Shown one piece after another: positions 11,272-23,666 of a DNA stretch of 64,000 bases (positions within the stretch are counted from its first letter, which is position 1; the number at the start of each line of letters is the position of its first letter). The notes beneath the pieces are model-generated. The model was not told the origin of the DNA and did not search any database. It saw nothing but the letters and a program-made list of their open reading frames with translations. The position numbers and the translations under genes are program-made. Source of the stretch: Ampullaceana balthica (Eukaryota; Mollusca; Gastropoda; Lymnaeidae); the NCBI GenBank assembly GCA_944989445.1, contig CALYLW010001223.1:165693-229692 (forward strand), read 5' to 3'.

Positions 11272-11848
11272 ACACTGAGCATGCCCTATAATTGAAATGG
11301 AAACATAAATGGGCATTGACTTTTTATAATTATTAGATTTAAAAAAAAATTATTTAAGAAAAAAATAATTTCTTAGTGTGTCTTAGGCTGACATTGTTTC
11401 ATGTCAATTAAAATAGTATAGCTCTGCCTAAATAAAAGTTAAGGTTTTTACGTTATATAAGTAGAAAGTTGCAGCTTAATATATATTAATTACAACATTA
11501 TTTGGATTCTTTTAAAATAACCACACATTTTAAACTTATTGTAATTTTGTTTACCTTATTTCTTAAACACAAATTATTTTTTCTTTTTTATATGAACTAA
11601 TTGTTTTTAAAAAAAATAATAAAACATTTTTTTTTGAAAACGTACCTATATACTTGTCATTTAGAAAGTTTATATTCACTTTTTCATAAAAAAAAATTCA
11701 TGTAGATATAAGGGGTCAAGCGAATAAAATAATTTTTGTGTATAATTACTAAAAATATATTTAAAATAATTCATTTTCATTTGAAATTCACCACTAGCTT
11801 CGTTTCAATTAAACATCTTAAGAGCTAGCTATTGGTCTCAGTCTATCT
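11272..11848. other. AT-rich stretch, nothing recognised
   Basis: Poly-A and poly-T runs only. No family motif or repeat shared with other parts of the window was noticed. Confidence 0.5.
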
Positions 11849-12268
11849 CTAGTAGAGCTTACTTGGCTTATGGTGTGCCACGGGGCTTCGTTTTGGGTCC
11901 GGTACTTTTCGTACTGTATACCAGGCAACTTCTTCTACTGCTCGAAAAGCATATTAACAGCTAATATTCGCAGATGATATGCAGCTATACACTCACACCA
12001 ATTTCTCTGTTATTGACTTCATTATCCAAGCATTTCATGTGTACATAGTGAGGTCAAGTCTTGGATGACATTCAGTAAGACCGAAGCTGTACTTTTTACT
12101 AGTCTTTTTACTACAACTTGCTTAGTAAGTTTAATCGGACACCCGACTATTTTTAATATCCCAATGTTGAACCCCTTCCCGATATCCAATCATTTTGAAA
12201 ATTTGCACACATTTTCATTGTCGGTGATAGTATTTTGTGAAATTTTTATGGAATTTGCCCATGGCTAG
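11849..12268 (+). pseudogene. Short LINE reverse transcriptase fragment (CR1/L2-like)
   Basis: Fragment of an RT palm domain split over frames. AYGVPRGFVLGPVLFVLY (about 11867-11920) corresponds to the GVPQGSVLGP motif, FADDMQLYTHTN (about 11966-12001) is the catalytic block, and VKSWMTFSKTEAVLF (about 12055-12100) is the following conserved block. Frames change between the blocks and an in-frame stop follows LEKHINS. Both ends are truncated and no element borders are visible. The motif style fits CR1/L2-type elements. It is unrelated to LINE-A and LINE-B in detail. Confidence 0.7.
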
Positions 12269-12650
12269 ATTTAATTAAATTAAATATTTTCGATTTGGGT
12301 CTGCTAGAGTAAAACCTCAGTAGTCCGGCTTAGTCACCGACACGGGTCACGAGCGACTGACCAACTACAAGTGTTTTACTGCACGGGGAGGTAAGTCCAG
12401 TGATATGGTGTGTTGCGTGCCGACGACTGAATAGCATTAGGGTGGATAAACATATAATGTTGCTAACGGAAATTCTCAGGGAACCGGGCACACCCTGTTG
12501 TATAAGAGCCTTATCCTTCAAAGGGGTCACTGGGAGGAAGGACCGTCATTTACCGCCATTCTCGTGGGAACACAAAATGAAAACAAAACATTTCTAACAT
12601 AAGACTATTTTTTTAAAAGTGTTTTTATATATTTTTATTTAAATAATAAA
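12269..12650. other. Unassigned moderately GC-rich stretch
   Basis: 12300-12590 is more GC-rich than its flanks and is probably part of a dispersed repeat, but no motif, border or second copy was found. Confidence 0.3.
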
Positions 12651-12654
12651 ACAA

Positions 12655-15600
12655 ACAATATTTGTTCGTCCGACGAGTTGATGAGGACCACACTAGTAAT
12701 CCGAGGGTTGCTGGGACTGGTTCTGTCTATGCATGCGCAGATGGCTGACGAGGCCGATCCTGGCACGGACATTTCGGGAACAGAAGGGACATGGGACGAG
12801 GGGGACGTCTCAAGGAGGGTTGAGGGCACGGCCTTTCGGGCTTGCTATCTTCTTATTTGTGGAGGTGATTCTGTTTGCCTTAGAATGTCTATGCACCTTT
12901 GTGGTTGGATGAGCGCTGGTGAATCGGTCCCTTGCAGCTCGTTCCCACGTGTCCGGGTAGAGGGAAAACACTTTTATTAAGGCTTTCGGGTGTCTTTGAA
13001 GCGTTTCTTTTGCCCAGCGTGGGACCGTTAACCGTGCTGGAGCTCGCAATAGAAGAGTCTCTTTGGAAGTCTCTCGTCTGGCATTCGGACTACTTGCCCT
13101 GCCAATGAAGCTGAGACTGCATCAGGAGGGTTAAGATGCTGGGGAAACCTGCTTTGGTCAGTACAACTGTGTCTGGAATTTTGTACTGCCACTTTATTCA
13201 TAGGATCTTCCTGAGGTTTTGATGTGTGAAAGTGGTTCAGCTTTCTAGCATGGCGTTGATACACAGTCCATGTTTCACATGCATATAGCAGTGTGGGGAG
13301 CACCACGTCCCGGTATACTTTCATCTTGGTCTGGATGGCAATGCCTTTTCTGTTCATGACATTTGGGTACAACCTGCCAAAAGTGGAGCTGGCTCTATCA
13401 ATTTTGACGTTTAATTCGTAATCGATGGTGACATGCTGAGACAGTGCGCCGCCTAGTTATGTGAAACTGTTATCTGTTTTGAGTCTCTGGCCGTTGACAG
13501 TGATGTTGGGCTCAACGTTGGGCTTTCCAGGCGCAGGTTGATGGAGGACTTCAGTCTTCTTCGTATTGATCGTCAGACCAAAGTTTGTGCAGGCGCTGGA
13601 GAACAGTTTAACGCTGCGTTTCATGTCGGCTTCAGAGACAGCGTTGAGGGCACAGTCATCAGCAAACAACCGATCTCTGATGATGTCTGTCATGACCTTG
13701 GTTTTTGCCTGGAGCCTCCGAAGGTTGAACAGTTTGCCATCTCTGCGGTACCTCAGGTTGACTCTAACATCCTCGTCTCTGAGAGCCTCTGTCAGCATGA
13801 CGTACAACAGGAAGCTAAACAGTTTTGGTGCAAGAACGCAGCCCAGCTTGACGCTCTTTGTGACTGGGAAATGGTCAGATGACTCTCCGCCGTCCTGGAC
13901 TCTGGCCTGCACGCCCTTGTTGAATTGTTGTACCAAGACAATAATATTCCTTGGGCATCTGTACTTGGGCCATGATCTTCCACAGACCCTATCTGCTAAA
14001 GGTGTCAAAAGCCTTGGTCAGGTCGACATAGGGGAGAACAGGTCGGAGTTCTGCTACTGACATTTCTGCCTAGCAGCGAACACCATGTCGATAATTCCTC
14101 GCTCTTTTCGGAATCCACACTGGCTTTCAGGCAGGAGTCCTTGGTCAAGTTGGGCTGTGAGGCGGTTGAGCAGGATTCTGGCAATTATCTTTCCTGCGAT
14201 TTAAATCAGGGATATGCCTCTGTGGTTGTCACAAGCCTGTATATTTCATTTTCGCTTGTAGAGATGTATGATTGAGGCATCTTTGAATTTCTGCGGAATC
14301 GTCTCGTGCTCCACACATCAAGCGAAGCAGGTGGTGGAGCCTTTCAGTCAGGCTGTTGCCCCCACCTTGTAGACTTCAGCTAGTGTGTCGTCTAAACTAT
14401 GTGCTTTGCCACTTCAGAGAAGACAAATTGCTTTATGGGTCTCGAGCAAGGTTTGGGGGGTCATCCTGTGTTGGTTGGAACTTGGGGAAGATGATCGATG
14501 GCTTCATCAGTGATTGTCGAAGGGCGATTTAGGACGTTTTCCAAATGTTCGGCCCATCTCTCCAAGATCTTCTCTTTGTCTGTGATGAGAGTGTTACCGT
14601 CTGCGCTGAGAAGGGGGTTTGATGCTGAGGAAGTGTAGCCATACACTTATTTCAAGGCGTCGTAGAAGCTCGTATAATCACGCCTGTTTTCATAGCCTTG
14701 AATCTCGTCGGCTTTGTTGCTGAGCTAGTCGTCCTGCATCAGACGTAGCTAGTGCTGTATAGTTTTGCGTATGTTGTTTAGCGCATCTGACCTAGCCGTG
14801 GACTTGTTGTTATTGAGGTAAGCTTGGCGGAGGTGGTGTTTCTCATTCAACAACTGCTTGATGTCTTCGCATTTCTCATCGAACCAATCCTTTAGTTTCC
14901 TTGTCCTGTGCCCCAGGGTCTCTATAGCTGTGGTGTAAATAAGCTCACTGAGGGATTCCCTATCTTACTACACGTTCTGGTTGTCCAAACAGGTGGATTT
15001 CAAGCGCTCTTGCAGAGCGTCCCCGAATGTCTCCTTGCCACTGGCGGTCTTCAGCTTGGGACTATTCAGCCGTTTGGGGGCCTTCTTCACTTGCGGGCGT
15101 CGTTTAGGCTGAATGCGGATGTTGAGCTTGGTGATGATTATGCTGTGGTCTGTCCAGCATTCAGCACCGCACATGGACTTGGTTACTCGTAAATCCTCCT
15201 CACGATGACGAAGTCAATAAGATGCCTGTTCTTTGAGCGGGCGTGCATCCATGACATCCGATTACAGGTAGGGAGGCGGAAGATCGTGTTTGTGATCATC
15301 ATTTCATGTTCAACGCAGGTTTGGAGCAAAAGAAGACCGTTGCTGTTGCAGTGACCCATTCCATGGTGTCCAAGAACTCCTCCCCAGGCAACATTGTACT
15401 TGCAATCTATTGCGTTGAAGTCATTTAGCAAGATGAGTTTGTCCGCCTTTGCAATTTCGGCAATGACAGTGTGAAGTGCTTCGTAAAACGTTTCCTTTAC
15501 TCCAGCTGGGTTGGTCATGGTATGGGCGTAGGCACTGATGATGGTGAGGTGTTTCTTTCCAGCCATTAGTGGGAGATTCAAGATCATGAGACTGTGGTCA

Positions 15601-15900
15601 CTTCCTTGGAAAGTCCAGCCTTCCAGCCCGAATTTTCCTAACTGCAAAACCAATGCCTGCTTCATGCCGCTCCTTGCTAGGTCTACGACTCCAGAAGAAT
15701 GTGTAACCTTAGCCTCTTTCATAGAGATCTCCTTCACCCGTGAACCTGGTCTCACTCAGTGCTGCGACGTAGATGTCGTATCTGGCGTGTTATTTATAAA
15801 TCAGGGCTTTTCTCCTCTGAGGTCTGTCTGCATTGTCACTGTCCAGGAGGGTGCGCACATTCGATGCGCCTGAGGTGAGAGGAACTATCCTTGTTTTCTT
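12655..15900 (-). pseudogene. LINE-B: degenerate APE-RT non-LTR retrotransposon
   Basis: Minus-strand relative of LINE-A in the same family group, broken by many frameshifts and stops. In coding order: endonuclease start NVRTLLDSDNADRPQRRKAL (about 15870), LILLNDFNA (GDFNA degraded) and MSWMHARSKNRHLIDFVIVRR (to about 15190). Linker blocks are AECWTDHSIIITKLNIRI and LSADGNTLITDKEKILERW (about 14600). RT blocks are LGCVLAPKLFSFLLY and the catalytic FADDCAL (about 13640). Thumb-region block is LLYACETWTVYQRHARKL. The C-terminus carries a C2H2 zinc finger, CPFCSRNVRARIGLVSHLRMH, ending at a TAG at 12693-12695. The C-terminal finger is intact here while missing from truncated LINE-A. The 3' UTR is short, to about 12655. 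No target duplication was identified. Confidence 0.88.
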
Positions 15901-16705
15901 GTTTTTGTTTCCACTCTGGTATAAGGTCCCCACCAGCCACTTTGAGCTGGCTAGGGTAGCCTGGAGCAGGCAATGTTAAGGGCATATTTTCTAGCCCCTT
16001 CATTGTGCCATTGAAGTGAGCAGTGCATTCCTGAAGTGGGCTGCTCAGTCACCCAGGGAGCTGCTGGATTCCACCTCTGCTCCATGTCAGCAAAGAACGA
16101 CGATCCAATGACCTGGGCCGCCTGTTTGCAGGGTTACAGCTTCGGCTCCCACTGTACCCAGACCTGTCGCTTCATTACTTGCTTGTCGACACAGGACTTG
16201 ACGGTGACTGATGGGATGGTATGGATGACAAAAATGACTTGCGCGATGACTTGGATTTAAGTGATAAAGAGTTGCGCAGTCCGTCGATCTCACTCTCTCG
16301 CCCGAGACCATCTTGATCTAGCTGCTGGACATAGTCGATGCGGCTGGTGACGGAGACGGGTGTAGTGGATGGCCATGATGTCCTGTGTGTCTTGTAATGC
16401 ACTTAGATTTCCACAACGCTTTGCTGAGAATCGCCTTCTTGACCGTTGACCGTCTAGTGGTTCTTCCGCTCCGTCCACCGAATTCAGTCTTCACTTGCAA
16501 ATATACCTAGATAACCGAGGGTTTGATACCCGTCACCAAGAATTGCAAGCGAGTCAAGGGTGTGGCCACAACGCACGCTAGTTTCTAGGAGACACTGGTG
16601 AGAGCTGAATTACAATTGAGGACAAAGGGTGGGCGAACGACCCCCTAGAGAGTATGCCCCCACAGGAGGTACTACCCCTCCTTGAGCACCCCATACATCC
16701 CAGTA
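15901..16705 (-). other. 5' untranslated region of LINE-B
   Basis: GC-richer block continuous with the LINE-B endonuclease and ending abruptly at AT-rich DNA near 16705. Small ORFs on both strands (16036-16500) overlap each other and have no recognisable motifs. Read as LINE-B leader. Confidence 0.5.
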
Positions 16706-17060
16706 TGTTCGTACATACAGTTAAAAAAAACAACTAGGAATATTGGCTACATTATTTCTGAAAACATGTCTATTAATAACTTCAACACTCACATATGTCG
16801 CTTTAACTACACGGTAATCCTTTAATTCAGCTCAATCCGTCTCTAGCTAACAAACCTGTCGTGTTAGCAAAGTTTAATGCTTAATGAAGTCATTTTTTCA
16901 CTTAATTTAGACATAAGCAAATGAAATATAACACTTAGAAGCAAGGAACAAAAAGTGTGTTACATAGTGTAATTTGACATTAAACCAGTTAGCCCACATT
17001 TCTCCACATATGTCATAATTTCTAATTTGTATATGATGTATCTTTATCTCTCTATCTCTC

Positions 17061-17064
17061 TATC

Positions 17065-17115
<51 letters not shown>
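17061..17115. repeat. (TA)n microsatellite
   Basis: Uninterrupted TA dinucleotides after a short (TC)n-like run (17041-17065). The preceding 16706-17060 is AT-rich with no feature recognised. Confidence 0.95.
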
Positions 17116-17117
<2 letters not shown>

Positions 17118-18690
17118 TTACATTTACATTTCTAGATACATTGTAACCAATAGAAGATAGCTGTTCATTCTTTGTTTTAGCTTTAAATGAGACTGTGTAA
17201 ATTTGATGGACAAGAATTGAATTCTTTTTTTGAGACTAAACTTTATTATTCGGGTATTATCTTACATATTTTAAACGCTCTTTCTATACAGAAGATTATT
17301 ATTCTAATAAACATATTAGCTAAGCCTCGAATCAAATTTTAATTGCTATCATTGAAGGGCGGTAATTTTCATCTGTTATTTTAAAGAGATAATTTGTAAT
17401 TTATTCAATTATACTTTAAAAATACCTTAGCAATTTAGCTAAATAGTTCATTTTCAAGTAAATCGTTCGTTATTATTATGATTTTTAAGAATAATTTCAA
17501 TTAACTTACTTAAATGTGCCTGTTTAGGTTCAGGTGATTTTCTAACTTAAAGAAAAAAAGAAATCACTACATGTTATACAAATACTGTGTATATGTTAAA
17601 TTACATGTTTACCATACTATCACACGTTTAAGCATCTATAACAGAATGGGCAAACGTTTTCTACCGATCGACAGCCATTCAGTCACAATGAAAAGTTTAT
17701 TGTTACAAGGGGGCTGCAAATATATTTTGACTACTTCCATTACTATTTACAACGTATAAAATATGAATTAATGATAATAACCAAGTTTTTTTTTAATCAT
17801 CTGACATTCTTATATATTTATTTGATCTAAAAAAATAACACTTAAAGAGCCCCAAACACGCAAAAAATGCTTGATGGACAATATCTGATGAGATCACACA
17901 TCTTCTATAAAGGGATTATATATTAAATGTTTTGACTATGGCTTTACTGAGTTTGTAATAACTTCTTTCCTACTTTAGTTGTGACTCAGGGATGACTCGT
18001 AGCACCTAACCATAGTTGAAGTACTTTTTTTAAAAAAAAATAAAGGCTCGGATGTTTACAATTCATTTTTTTTTGGGGGGGGGGAGGGGGGATACTATTA
18101 AATGTTTTACGGGAAAATGAAAATATCTTTTCATATGTAATGACTTTTTACGAAAGTACAGAAAAATCTTGTTACGTGTATCCTAAATACATGTAATAGC
18201 GTAACAAAAACCAAAAAAAACGTGGGTTTATCATTCTAATAATTAGTCTAGACATTTAGCCCACTGTTTCCAAATAAGCAAAAAGGTAGATAAAAAGTTC
18301 CAGGCGGTCATTTCTTTTAGACAGATTAGCCTGGGCACATAGAAACACGAAATTAACTCACAAAGTAGTGGTGGAATCCCAACATTTGACCCGATACAAT
18401 CTCGGCACCACCTAAGATCATTATTTGAGTCTATTTGCCAAAGATCACGGCTAGATAAGTAGGTCATAAACGTTGCATACCTAAAGGACACTAGATGAGG
18501 AGGTCATCAAATTGGCATACCTAATGGACGCTAGATAAGAGGGTCATTAAGTAGACATACCTAAAGGAGACAAGAATCTTGGGATCTATTCCCCTCTTAT
18601 TCCTGATGACACTCTGCTTCCAATGCAGGATGTCCAAAGCGTGCAAGTCACTTTTTCGGAAGTGTACTCAGAGCTAACTGAACACATTTT
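17112..18690 (-). repeat. Minisatellite-bearing element, short copy (3 units)
   Basis: Reverse-complement relative of 43372-46240. Matching landmarks: ATACATTGTAACC / GGTTACAATGTAT, AGATGTGTGATCTCATCTGA-type sequence near 17890 and 45430, TTAGCCTGGGCACATAGAAAC near 18330 and 45035, and CTCTGCTTCCAA near 18610 and 43420. Between the landmarks, at about 18451-18570, sit three degenerate 40-bp units (CTAGATAAG...GGTCAT...GCATACCTAA). The other copy has about 36. No coding region was found. It is mobile or duplicated DNA of unknown class. Confidence 0.75.
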
Positions 18691-18840
18691 TAGCTAATTA
18701 CGTACAAAAGCAACTGGCTTTTTACAGCGCCTTTCAGTTTGCTAGAGAAGGGGGGACGAAAAAGTCACTTTGTAGACCCTACCCTGACAGGTAGTTTTGG
18801 TTTTCGTCATCGACATTGCAATATAGGCGTTTTAAATTTA

Positions 18841-19481
18841 AACGACAGCTTTTTTTCATCATGTATATAACAACTATAATTTCTGTTTTTTTTTAAAAAA
18901 GTAAAACTTATCTGCGCACTTCAGTGTTTATTTAGAGATCATTAACATAATTTGTATACATTATTTTGTGTGTGTGTAAGAATATTATTCCTTCTTTCTA
19001 TATGACTAAATTGTATCCAAAAGGCATCCAAGTAAATAAAAGTCGTCATTATGATAAACATGTGTTATAGATATACTTGAGGCTGGAAACAAGTTATGCA
19101 TTGAACATTTGAGTAAATCTTATTAGGATGGTTAAAGGCATTCCTTATGGCAAATGAACTTCATGTCTATAGCAATATAATTACACGCTTCACAAACTGA
19201 TTTAACAAGAATTTTTATGTTAAAATAAGTGTTCACTTTATAATTTTATCCATTTAACAATTGATTGTTCTTTAAGAGAACATTACAAATAAAAGCTAAA
19301 AAATTAAATTTAAAAAAAACAGCTGATTTGCTGACTAGATAGCAGTCTAAAATCTTGTAGTTGCGTCAGACGATAAAAAGGATTTATTTTTAGGAAAAAA
19401 AGGCATTGTTTAGCATTGTCCTTTGAGGGAGTCTGCAGTCAGGCATAACGGACAAACAAAATACAATCATTTGTGTGTGTA
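18841..19481. other. AT-rich stretch, nothing recognised
   Basis: No gene or shared repeat was noticed apart from a (TG)n-like run near 18966 and (TA)n near 19485. Confidence 0.45.
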
Positions 19482-20715
19482 TCTCTATATCTCTATATAT
19501 ATAAGACGCATTTGTTGTCTGTATGTCTGTCTGTTCCCTAATAACTCAAGATCCAGACAACCAAATAACGTGAAATTTGGTACACATACACACAATTACA
19601 TGAGAAAGGTTCTTAAATATGTTTTGTTCCATATAAATATGATGCTTGAGGCCGGGGGCCAAAAATGTACTTTTTTCCTTACATGAGCTCTATAAAAAAT
19701 ATTTTTAAAAAATATCCTATTTCACGTGTAGGTAGAAGCATGAAACTTTCGGTGGTTGTTAATTATCATTTGACAATGGTAACAGGTAAAAAAAAATCAG
19801 TTACTGGGGGCCGGGGGCCCTAATGTAGTGTTTTGTCTTATATTTAAAACTGACTCAACACTAATTCTTCGACTTCCCGTGAAGGTAGAAGCATGAAACT
19901 TTGGGAACCTGCTGAACACACTCTTATGACGATAATTGGCGAAACAAAAAAATCACTGATGGGTGGCCGGGGGCCAAAAACAGTTTTTTTAAAAATTATA
20001 TGGGCTATATAAAACTGAATCAAAACTAATCTCCCATCTTTCTTTGTAGGTAGAAACATGAACTTTGTAAAGTTGTTGAGTACCCTCCCACGATGGTAGC
20101 AGTCGAAAAATAATTATCACTAACTGGGAGGCCAGGGGCCCAAATGTTATACATATAAGACGAATTTGTTGTCTTTTTGTCTGTTTCCTGATCACTCAAG
20201 ATCCAGACAACCAAATAACGTGAAATTTGGTACACATACACACAATGACATGTGAAAGGTTTTTAAACAGGCTTCGTTCCATATATATACGATACTGAGG
20301 GCCAACATTTGTAGGTTTTTCCTTGTATGAGCTATATAAAAAAATTTAAAAAAATTAAACACTATCCTATTTCCCGTGTAGGTAGAAGCATGAAACTTTC
20401 GGTGGTCTTTAAGTATCATTTGGCAATGGTAACAGGTAAAATAATTATATAAATTATCACTCAGTCTCTTGGGATTGCTGGTATAGACGTGCAGACACCA
20501 TGCTTTTCTCATGGACAGTTGTATGTGTCCTGCTCCAAAGTTGGCAAAGAGGAAAATCTTTTTATACACACTCCAAATGGAACTGCCAAAAATGTTGTTT
20601 TATCACATTGCTTTAAGTTAAATGTACCCTTTTATTGCATATAAATAAACAGTTTTGTGCGCTTCTACAGAAAACCTTATTTTAAACCTGGGTAAAGCTG
20701 CGTACTTGCCCCTAG
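19482..20715 (+). mobile_element. HelB Helitron copy with helicase relic
   Basis: The 5' end is A|TCTCTATATCTCTATAT then AAGACGCATTTGTTGTCTG. The 3' end is AAACCTGGGTAAAGCTGCG followed by TACTTGCCCCTAG|T, matching the 3' end of the copy at 63213-63932. Inside are core monomers of the HelA type (AGGTAGAAGCATGAAACTTT, GGTAACAGG, CGGGGGCC) and a second partial copy of the 5' region at 20154-20300. A helicase C-terminal segment follows at 20465-20610. Host sequence after CTAG is (TA)n-like. The degenerate hairpin and stops indicate an inactive copy. Confidence 0.72.
20465..20646 (+). pseudogene. Helitron helicase (PIF1-like) C-terminal fragment
   Basis: An open frame reads CFSHGQLYVSCSKVGKEENL and then FIHTPNGTAKNVVL. 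Established knowledge: the PIF1-type helicase domain of animal Helitron RepHel proteins ends in a block of the form FSHGQLYVACSRVG...NLFI...NG.TKN. This motif couples ATP hydrolysis to DNA unwinding during rolling-circle transposition. Everything upstream (Rep nuclease, Walker A and B) is absent, so this is the extreme 3' coding remnant of an autonomous element. It ties the HelB/HelA families to Helitrons independently of their ends. Confidence 0.8.
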
Positions 20716-22229
20716 TATATATATAAATGTATGTATATAAATATGTAGGTATACACATATATTGATATATATTATAAGACAAAAAATCTCTACATGATTG
20801 ACAAATATGAAAACAAATATTAAAATGCTAATACAATTAATAATAAGTATTCTTAAAACATAAATGTTATATTGCACAAGTAAAGAAGAAAAAAAACGTG
20901 AAGTAATAAAAAGTCGATAAGAAATAAGCATATTAAAAAAAATAAGTATATTAATTTTTTCTATAAAATTATCTACAATAGGTACATCATATACCTGTAA
21001 TTTTTATGTTTGCATAGCTCAATGTCAATTTTAAAATCTTCAAAATCAATAAAAATTTAAGTTAAAAAAAATAAATAAATAAATAAATTGTAAGCAAGTG
21101 GATTACAAATTTTGTTTTCATATTTATTTCTAGAATATTATATCTCACAGAATTAACAATTTTAATATGAAAATATTGCTTAGCATGTAATTTGAATGGC
21201 TTGAGTTTGATTACTGCTTGCTTGTAATGCAAAGTAAACTCGGAGTGGCTTTAAATGAAAAGCGAATGCAATCAAAACCAGTTTTTTAAACAAATCACGT
21301 ACTGGTGTCTTGATTAGCTTCGTTGATTCATGTTTTTACCAATACAGCAGAATGAAAATATAATGCATACGATCGTCCTTAGCCTTTATATTTTCATGTA
21401 TTTTTAATTTCAAAGAACAATAAACATTCACTTACACTTTGCTTTGGAAAGTGTCTTGTGTTAATATGTATATATTTATATGTAAATTGCTTCATTTGTA
21501 TATGGTTAATTTTTTGACAAAATTGCAATAAACAATATTTGTTTACATGGTTTTTATTATTGTTTTTTTAATGAATACATCGATTTCCCTAATAATCATT
21601 CTTTTAGTTGTGTTTTGTATGTATACATATATTTAACGCACACTAGTTTAATTAACTTATCAATATTTGCCGTTCACAATAACTTTGGATTGTATTCTTT
21701 ATTATTATGTGTGTATGTTCTCATCTCCCTTAAAAATGTATTAAAGGTTTAATAAATTTCAGTCGTCAGAGTTATAACTAGCCATACAATATTTTTCAAC
21801 ATAATTATTTTGAAAGAGGTCTTCGTTTTTATTTCATTTATATAACCATACAAGTTTTTAACATACTTCAACGGGAAAACAAAGGCTTACAAATTTCAAG
21901 ATACATTGACTTATAATCTTTTTTTAAAATGTATATGCATCTATATTTTAGTAAATTAATTCTTTAATTTATATTAACTGATTGTATAATTATTGTACTA
22001 AAAGAAACTCAGAATGAAAAAAAAACTACAAAGTAAGTCAAATAAAATAATCGTTAAACGTGTATATAAAAATAAAAGTTCTTTTTTAGTAGTATAAGTA
22101 TTATACAGGCATTTTTGTTAAGGGTATCATCAAAAAGGTTTTATTTCATAGAGTTATGATTTGTAAACGAATAGTATGTAATATATGTTTTTTAATAATA
22201 TAAATTGTTTTTAGGAGTATGAGAATCAC
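20716..22229. other. AT-rich stretch, nothing recognised
   Basis: About 1.5 kb of A/T-rich DNA with short (AAAT)n near 21065-21090. No coding motif or repeat border was seen. Confidence 0.5.
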
Positions 22230-22738
22230 TGTTTGTGACTGTGTCATCACATGAATGGACACGAGTTCAAGTGGAGTATTTTTGTGAACTCTGATTACGT
22301 GGGTGTGTGTTAGAGGTCAGAATAAGGGAGACGAGGACTAGGAGTTGCCGAATTCAGATGAGTTGTTAATGAGTGTTGCCGAGAAGTAGTATGGCCAGTT
22401 GCGAACATACAGTTGAAGGACAGTTTGCAGAGTATGACCAGTTGCAAATATAGAGGCTAATGGATAATTATTTGTATGTGGAGATATATGCAGCTAGTGG
22501 ACTAGCTAGTGTTGTATGATATTACGAGTTACAAACTTTAACTTCCGAGAAAAAAACAAAAAACAAACACTTTTATGGATATACCAAAGTGTTGATAATT
22601 ATGGTAAGCCGTGTGACAGAGTGGGCAAGCAGACACGACGAAATCATGTATTGAGACTTAACAAATTGTATAGTCCTAAGTATTTAACTTTTATTTTATA
22701 CAAGCACACCCGAGGTGCATCGCAACGGTCTAAGTAAA
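22230..22738 (+). other. Possible solo LTR or other repeat, weak
   Basis: A compositionally distinct block of 509 bp beginning TGTTTGTGACTG and ending CTAAGTAAACA, so its ends are short inverted repeats TGTTT/AAACA as in LTRs. The internal near-repeats CCAGTTGCGAACATA and CCAGTTGCAAATATA are 60-70 bases apart. Flanking bases do not show a clear target duplication, and no second copy is in the window. Confidence 0.25.
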
Positions 22739-22789
22739 CAGGTATTATTTAAAACAATTATGCTAGAAACCAATAATGATCGTTAATAA

Positions 22790-23480
22790 TTGAAGGGGTA
22801 ATAAAGTCTTTGAAATTTACGAAAAAAGACAATTGGGCCCCCGGCCCCTAAACAATGGACATAAGGAATTCCTTGTCCTACCTTATTTTTATATGGGCTA
22901 TCAAGTTTAATATACACAATTTATTGGAGATAAATTTATGTTCCTAGTAACTAACGATTAAACATTTTTTTTTAATAATTCATATAAGACCAAAAAAAAT
23001 AGCTTTCAGGGCTCCCAGGCTCATTCAGTGCAAGATTTAAAGTTCTAAACTCCATTTTATTTCAATCAATTTCTTAATGGATATATTTATCGTTATTTCT
23101 CAAGATCGACTTAAATTGAATGGGGAATAAAATCTTAAAAGTTTTCGAGAAAAAAAAGACTTTTTGCCCCCCCCCCACCCGGAAAGAATAAACATTATGA
23201 GTTTAATGCCCTATAGTATTTTAACATGGGCTATTAAGTTTTTATTTACTGTTTTTTCAAGATCCATTCATTTACACAGTAGCTAACGTTTAAACTAACT
23301 TTTATATAGCTCATATTAGCAAAAAACAACATTATGGGCCCCCGCAGCCCCACAAGTTTTGAATTTAAAAAAAATAATAATAAATTTGCCAGTTAGGCCT
23401 ACCATCCCGGGAGCGTACGTAACAATCTCCCAAAGTTTTATGGCAATCGGATGAATGTTACATACTTACTTACTTTGATG
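22790..23480. repeat. Diverged HelA-like core monomers
   Basis: Three C-rich landmarks (GGGCCCCCGGCCCC near 22835, CCCCCCCCCCACCC near 23165, GGGCCCCCGCAGCCCC near 23337) are spaced like enlarged core monomers. A final CCATCCCGGGAGCGTACGT and TCCCAAAGTTTTATGG follow. Similar sequence occurs at 28840-29190. Too decayed to define ends. Confidence 0.5.
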
Positions 23481-23600
23481 TTTTTATATATAGCTACTAA
23501 TATTTGAATATTTGTGTTCCTATTTTATTAATCCATTTATAAAAAGTTAAAATTACAACACATTTACAATGGCATAATGTAACTGTGATTGGTATTTCCA

Positions 23601-23660
<60 letters not shown>
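23601..23660. repeat. (TA)n microsatellite followed by (TG)n
   Basis: Interrupted TA tract followed by a short TG/CG run to about 23690. 23690-24020 is AT-rich and may hold promoter or upstream exons of the following signal-peptide exon, but none could be identified. Confidence 0.9.

Positions 23661-23666
<6 letters not shown>

Noticed and set aside
12678..14060. Plus-strand ORFs of 100-164 codons opposite LINE-B
   Set aside because: Shadows of the minus-strand RT coding sequence; no motifs of their own.
16520..16545. GGGTTTGATACCC resembling a pol III B box
   Set aside because: It lies antisense in the LINE-B leader, no A box at the right spacing and no clover-leaf; not a tRNA or SINE head.
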